Assembly (NCBI GenBank): GCA_041672385.1
Contig: JBAYZQ010000150.1
Span: 1-5,676, forward strand
Direction of reading: 5' to 3'
Origin: JBAYZQ01 sp041672385
Lineage (GTDB): Bacteria; Spirochaetota; Spirochaetia; Sphaerochaetales; Sphaerochaetaceae
Length of the DNA stretch: 5,676 bases
The position numbers were made by a program, and so were the translations under genes. The notes under the pieces were generated by a model. That model worked only from the letters and a program-made list of their open reading frames with translations. It made no database searches and was not told the origin of the DNA. This document shows, piece by piece, positions 4,905 to 5,676 of this stretch. Each line of letters opens with the position of its first letter. Positions within the stretch are counted from its first letter, which is position 1.

Positions 4905-5676
4905 ATGTTTGATTTTAATTATTTAGAAGATATAAATCGGTTTTATGAAGGAGTTGAACTTCCTCATAGTGATCATGAAAGTGATGTAGAAAAAAAAAGC
5001 TTAAATGGTTTATGGAATATAAAGGTGTATGATAATCCTTCAAAAGTTCCCTTATCGTTGATAAATGGTGACACTAATGGGGTTAATTTTGATTATATTT
5101 CTGTTCCATCTCATATACAAATGGAAGGATTTGATACTCCACAGTATGTTAATACACAATATCCTTGGGATGGGAAGGAGCTATTAATTCCTCCCAAGAT
5201 TCCTCAACTTGATAATAAGGTAGCAGTTTATAAAAAAAGTTTTGTCTTGGAGAAGTCTCAATTAAAGAAAAAGATTTTCTTAAATTTTGAAGGTGTCGAA
5301 AGTTCTTTAGCTTTGTTTATAAATGGTGTCTTTATTGGTTATAAAGAGGATAGTTTTACTCCTTCTCACTTTTTAATTGATGGAAAAATAAGAGAAGGGG
5401 AGAATGAAATACTTGCTCTTGTTACCCATTATTGTAGTGGAAGCTGGTTTGAAGACCAAGATTTCTGGCGGTTTTCGGGTATTTTCAGATCTGTAAATCT
5501 TGTTTTTCATGAAAATAGCTACATTGAAGATATTAAAGTTGAATCAAAGGTTTCTGAGGATTTAAGCACTGGAGAGCTTGATGTTACAGTTAAAATTAGG
5601 GGAAAAGGTGAAATAGAGTATTTCTTAGAAAAAAAGAAAGTATCATTACCCTATACTCTAGAAGATGTTAACTTTG
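4905..5676 (+). CDS. Beta-galactosidase, LacZ-type glycoside hydrolase family 2, N-terminal part (3'-truncated by window)
   Basis: The frame runs from ATG 4905 to the right edge without a stop (257 whole codons; LacZ proteins are usually near 1000 residues). The enzyme hydrolyses terminal beta-galactosides; no signal peptide is visible, so it should act in the cytoplasm on imported sugar. LacZ signatures in order: LNGLWNIK (33-40); VPSHIQMEGFDTPQYVNTQYP (67-87), the counterpart of the E. coli VPSNWQMHGYDAP segment with its substrate-binding Asn at N83; YKKSF (109-113); INGVFIGYKEDSFTPSHF (139-156); and SGSWFEDQDFWRFSGIFR (178-195). The last includes the EDQD-x-W element that carries the Na+/galactose-binding Asp (Asp201 in E. 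coli). Residues 1-200 are the sugar-binding jelly-roll domain; the following beta-sandwich begins near 205. The catalytic glutamates lie beyond the window. AGAGAG (4891-4896) is a weak ribosome site 8 nt from the ATG. Galactosidase activity is strongly indicated, but another GH2 specificity cannot be excluded. Confidence 0.9.
   Translation, partial: MFDFNYLEDINRFYEGVELPHSDHESDVEKKSLNGLWNIKVYDNPSKVPLSLINGDTNGVNFDYISVPSHIQMEGFDTPQYVNTQYPWDGKELLIPPKIPQLDNKVAVYKKSFVLEKSQLKKKIFLNFEGVESSLALFINGVFIGYKEDSFTPSHFLIDGKIREGENEILALVTHYCSGSWFEDQDFWRFSGIFRSVNLVFHENSYIEDIKVESKVSEDLSTGELDVTVKIRGKGEIEYFLEKKKVSLPYTLEDVNF

Noticed and set aside
1..5676. Mobile elements, CRISPR arrays, tRNA/rRNA genes, riboswitches
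   Set aside because: No transposase or integrase coding sequence, regular direct-repeat array, cloverleaf or recognisable aptamer was seen. The only non-coding stretch of note is the 210-bp divergent promoter region, which is described above.

Overview
This is an AT-rich chromosomal segment (roughly one third G+C by eye) from a bacterium whose outermost neighbours in the window are cut by its edges. The binding-protein signal peptide, ending in IFA followed by EGQTEK, resembles solute-binding proteins of Treponema and related spirochaetes. A host-associated or rumen-type Treponema is therefore my best guess, but this is inference and no marker gene is present to settle it.

Layout from left to right: (1) The C-terminal 174 residues of an inositol-monophosphatase-family phosphatase (+ strand, 1-525), whose start is off the left edge. 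(2) A 17-bp convergent gap with an AT-only inverted repeat that could terminate transcription both ways. (3) A LacI/EbgR-type regulator on the minus strand (543-1571). (4) A 210-bp divergent control region (1572-1781) with two face-to-face sigma70-like promoters. A large, nearly perfect 22-bp inverted repeat (1634-1689) lies midway between them. (5) A plus-strand operon: CUT1-family sugar-binding protein (1782-3068), a strong 12-bp hairpin, MalF-type permease (3139-4065), MalG-type permease (4065-4892, overlapping by one base), and the 5' third or less of a LacZ-type GH2 beta-galactosidase (4905 to the right edge).

Together the genes look like a self-contained beta-galactoside utilisation locus. 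The binding protein captures a galactoside (lactose, or galacto-oligosaccharides from plants or mucin), the two permeases carry it in intact, and the leaderless cytoplasmic beta-galactosidase splits it. The EbgR-like regulator, transcribed divergently, would sense the sugar. No ATP-binding subunit is encoded here, so the transporter probably borrows a shared MsmK/UgpC-type ATPase, as many CUT1 systems do.

The most interesting points are the regulatory architecture and the regulator itself. The inverted repeat sits outside both core promoters, centred about 70 bp upstream of each predicted start, and is built of TTTAC/GTAAA half-sites with no central CpG. The regulator's hinge carries Lys where LacI-family proteins normally have the DNA-intercalating Leu. 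The hairpin between the binding protein and the first permease also contains a misleading ATG in its loop. No mobile element, CRISPR, tRNA, rRNA or clear sign of recent transfer was seen.
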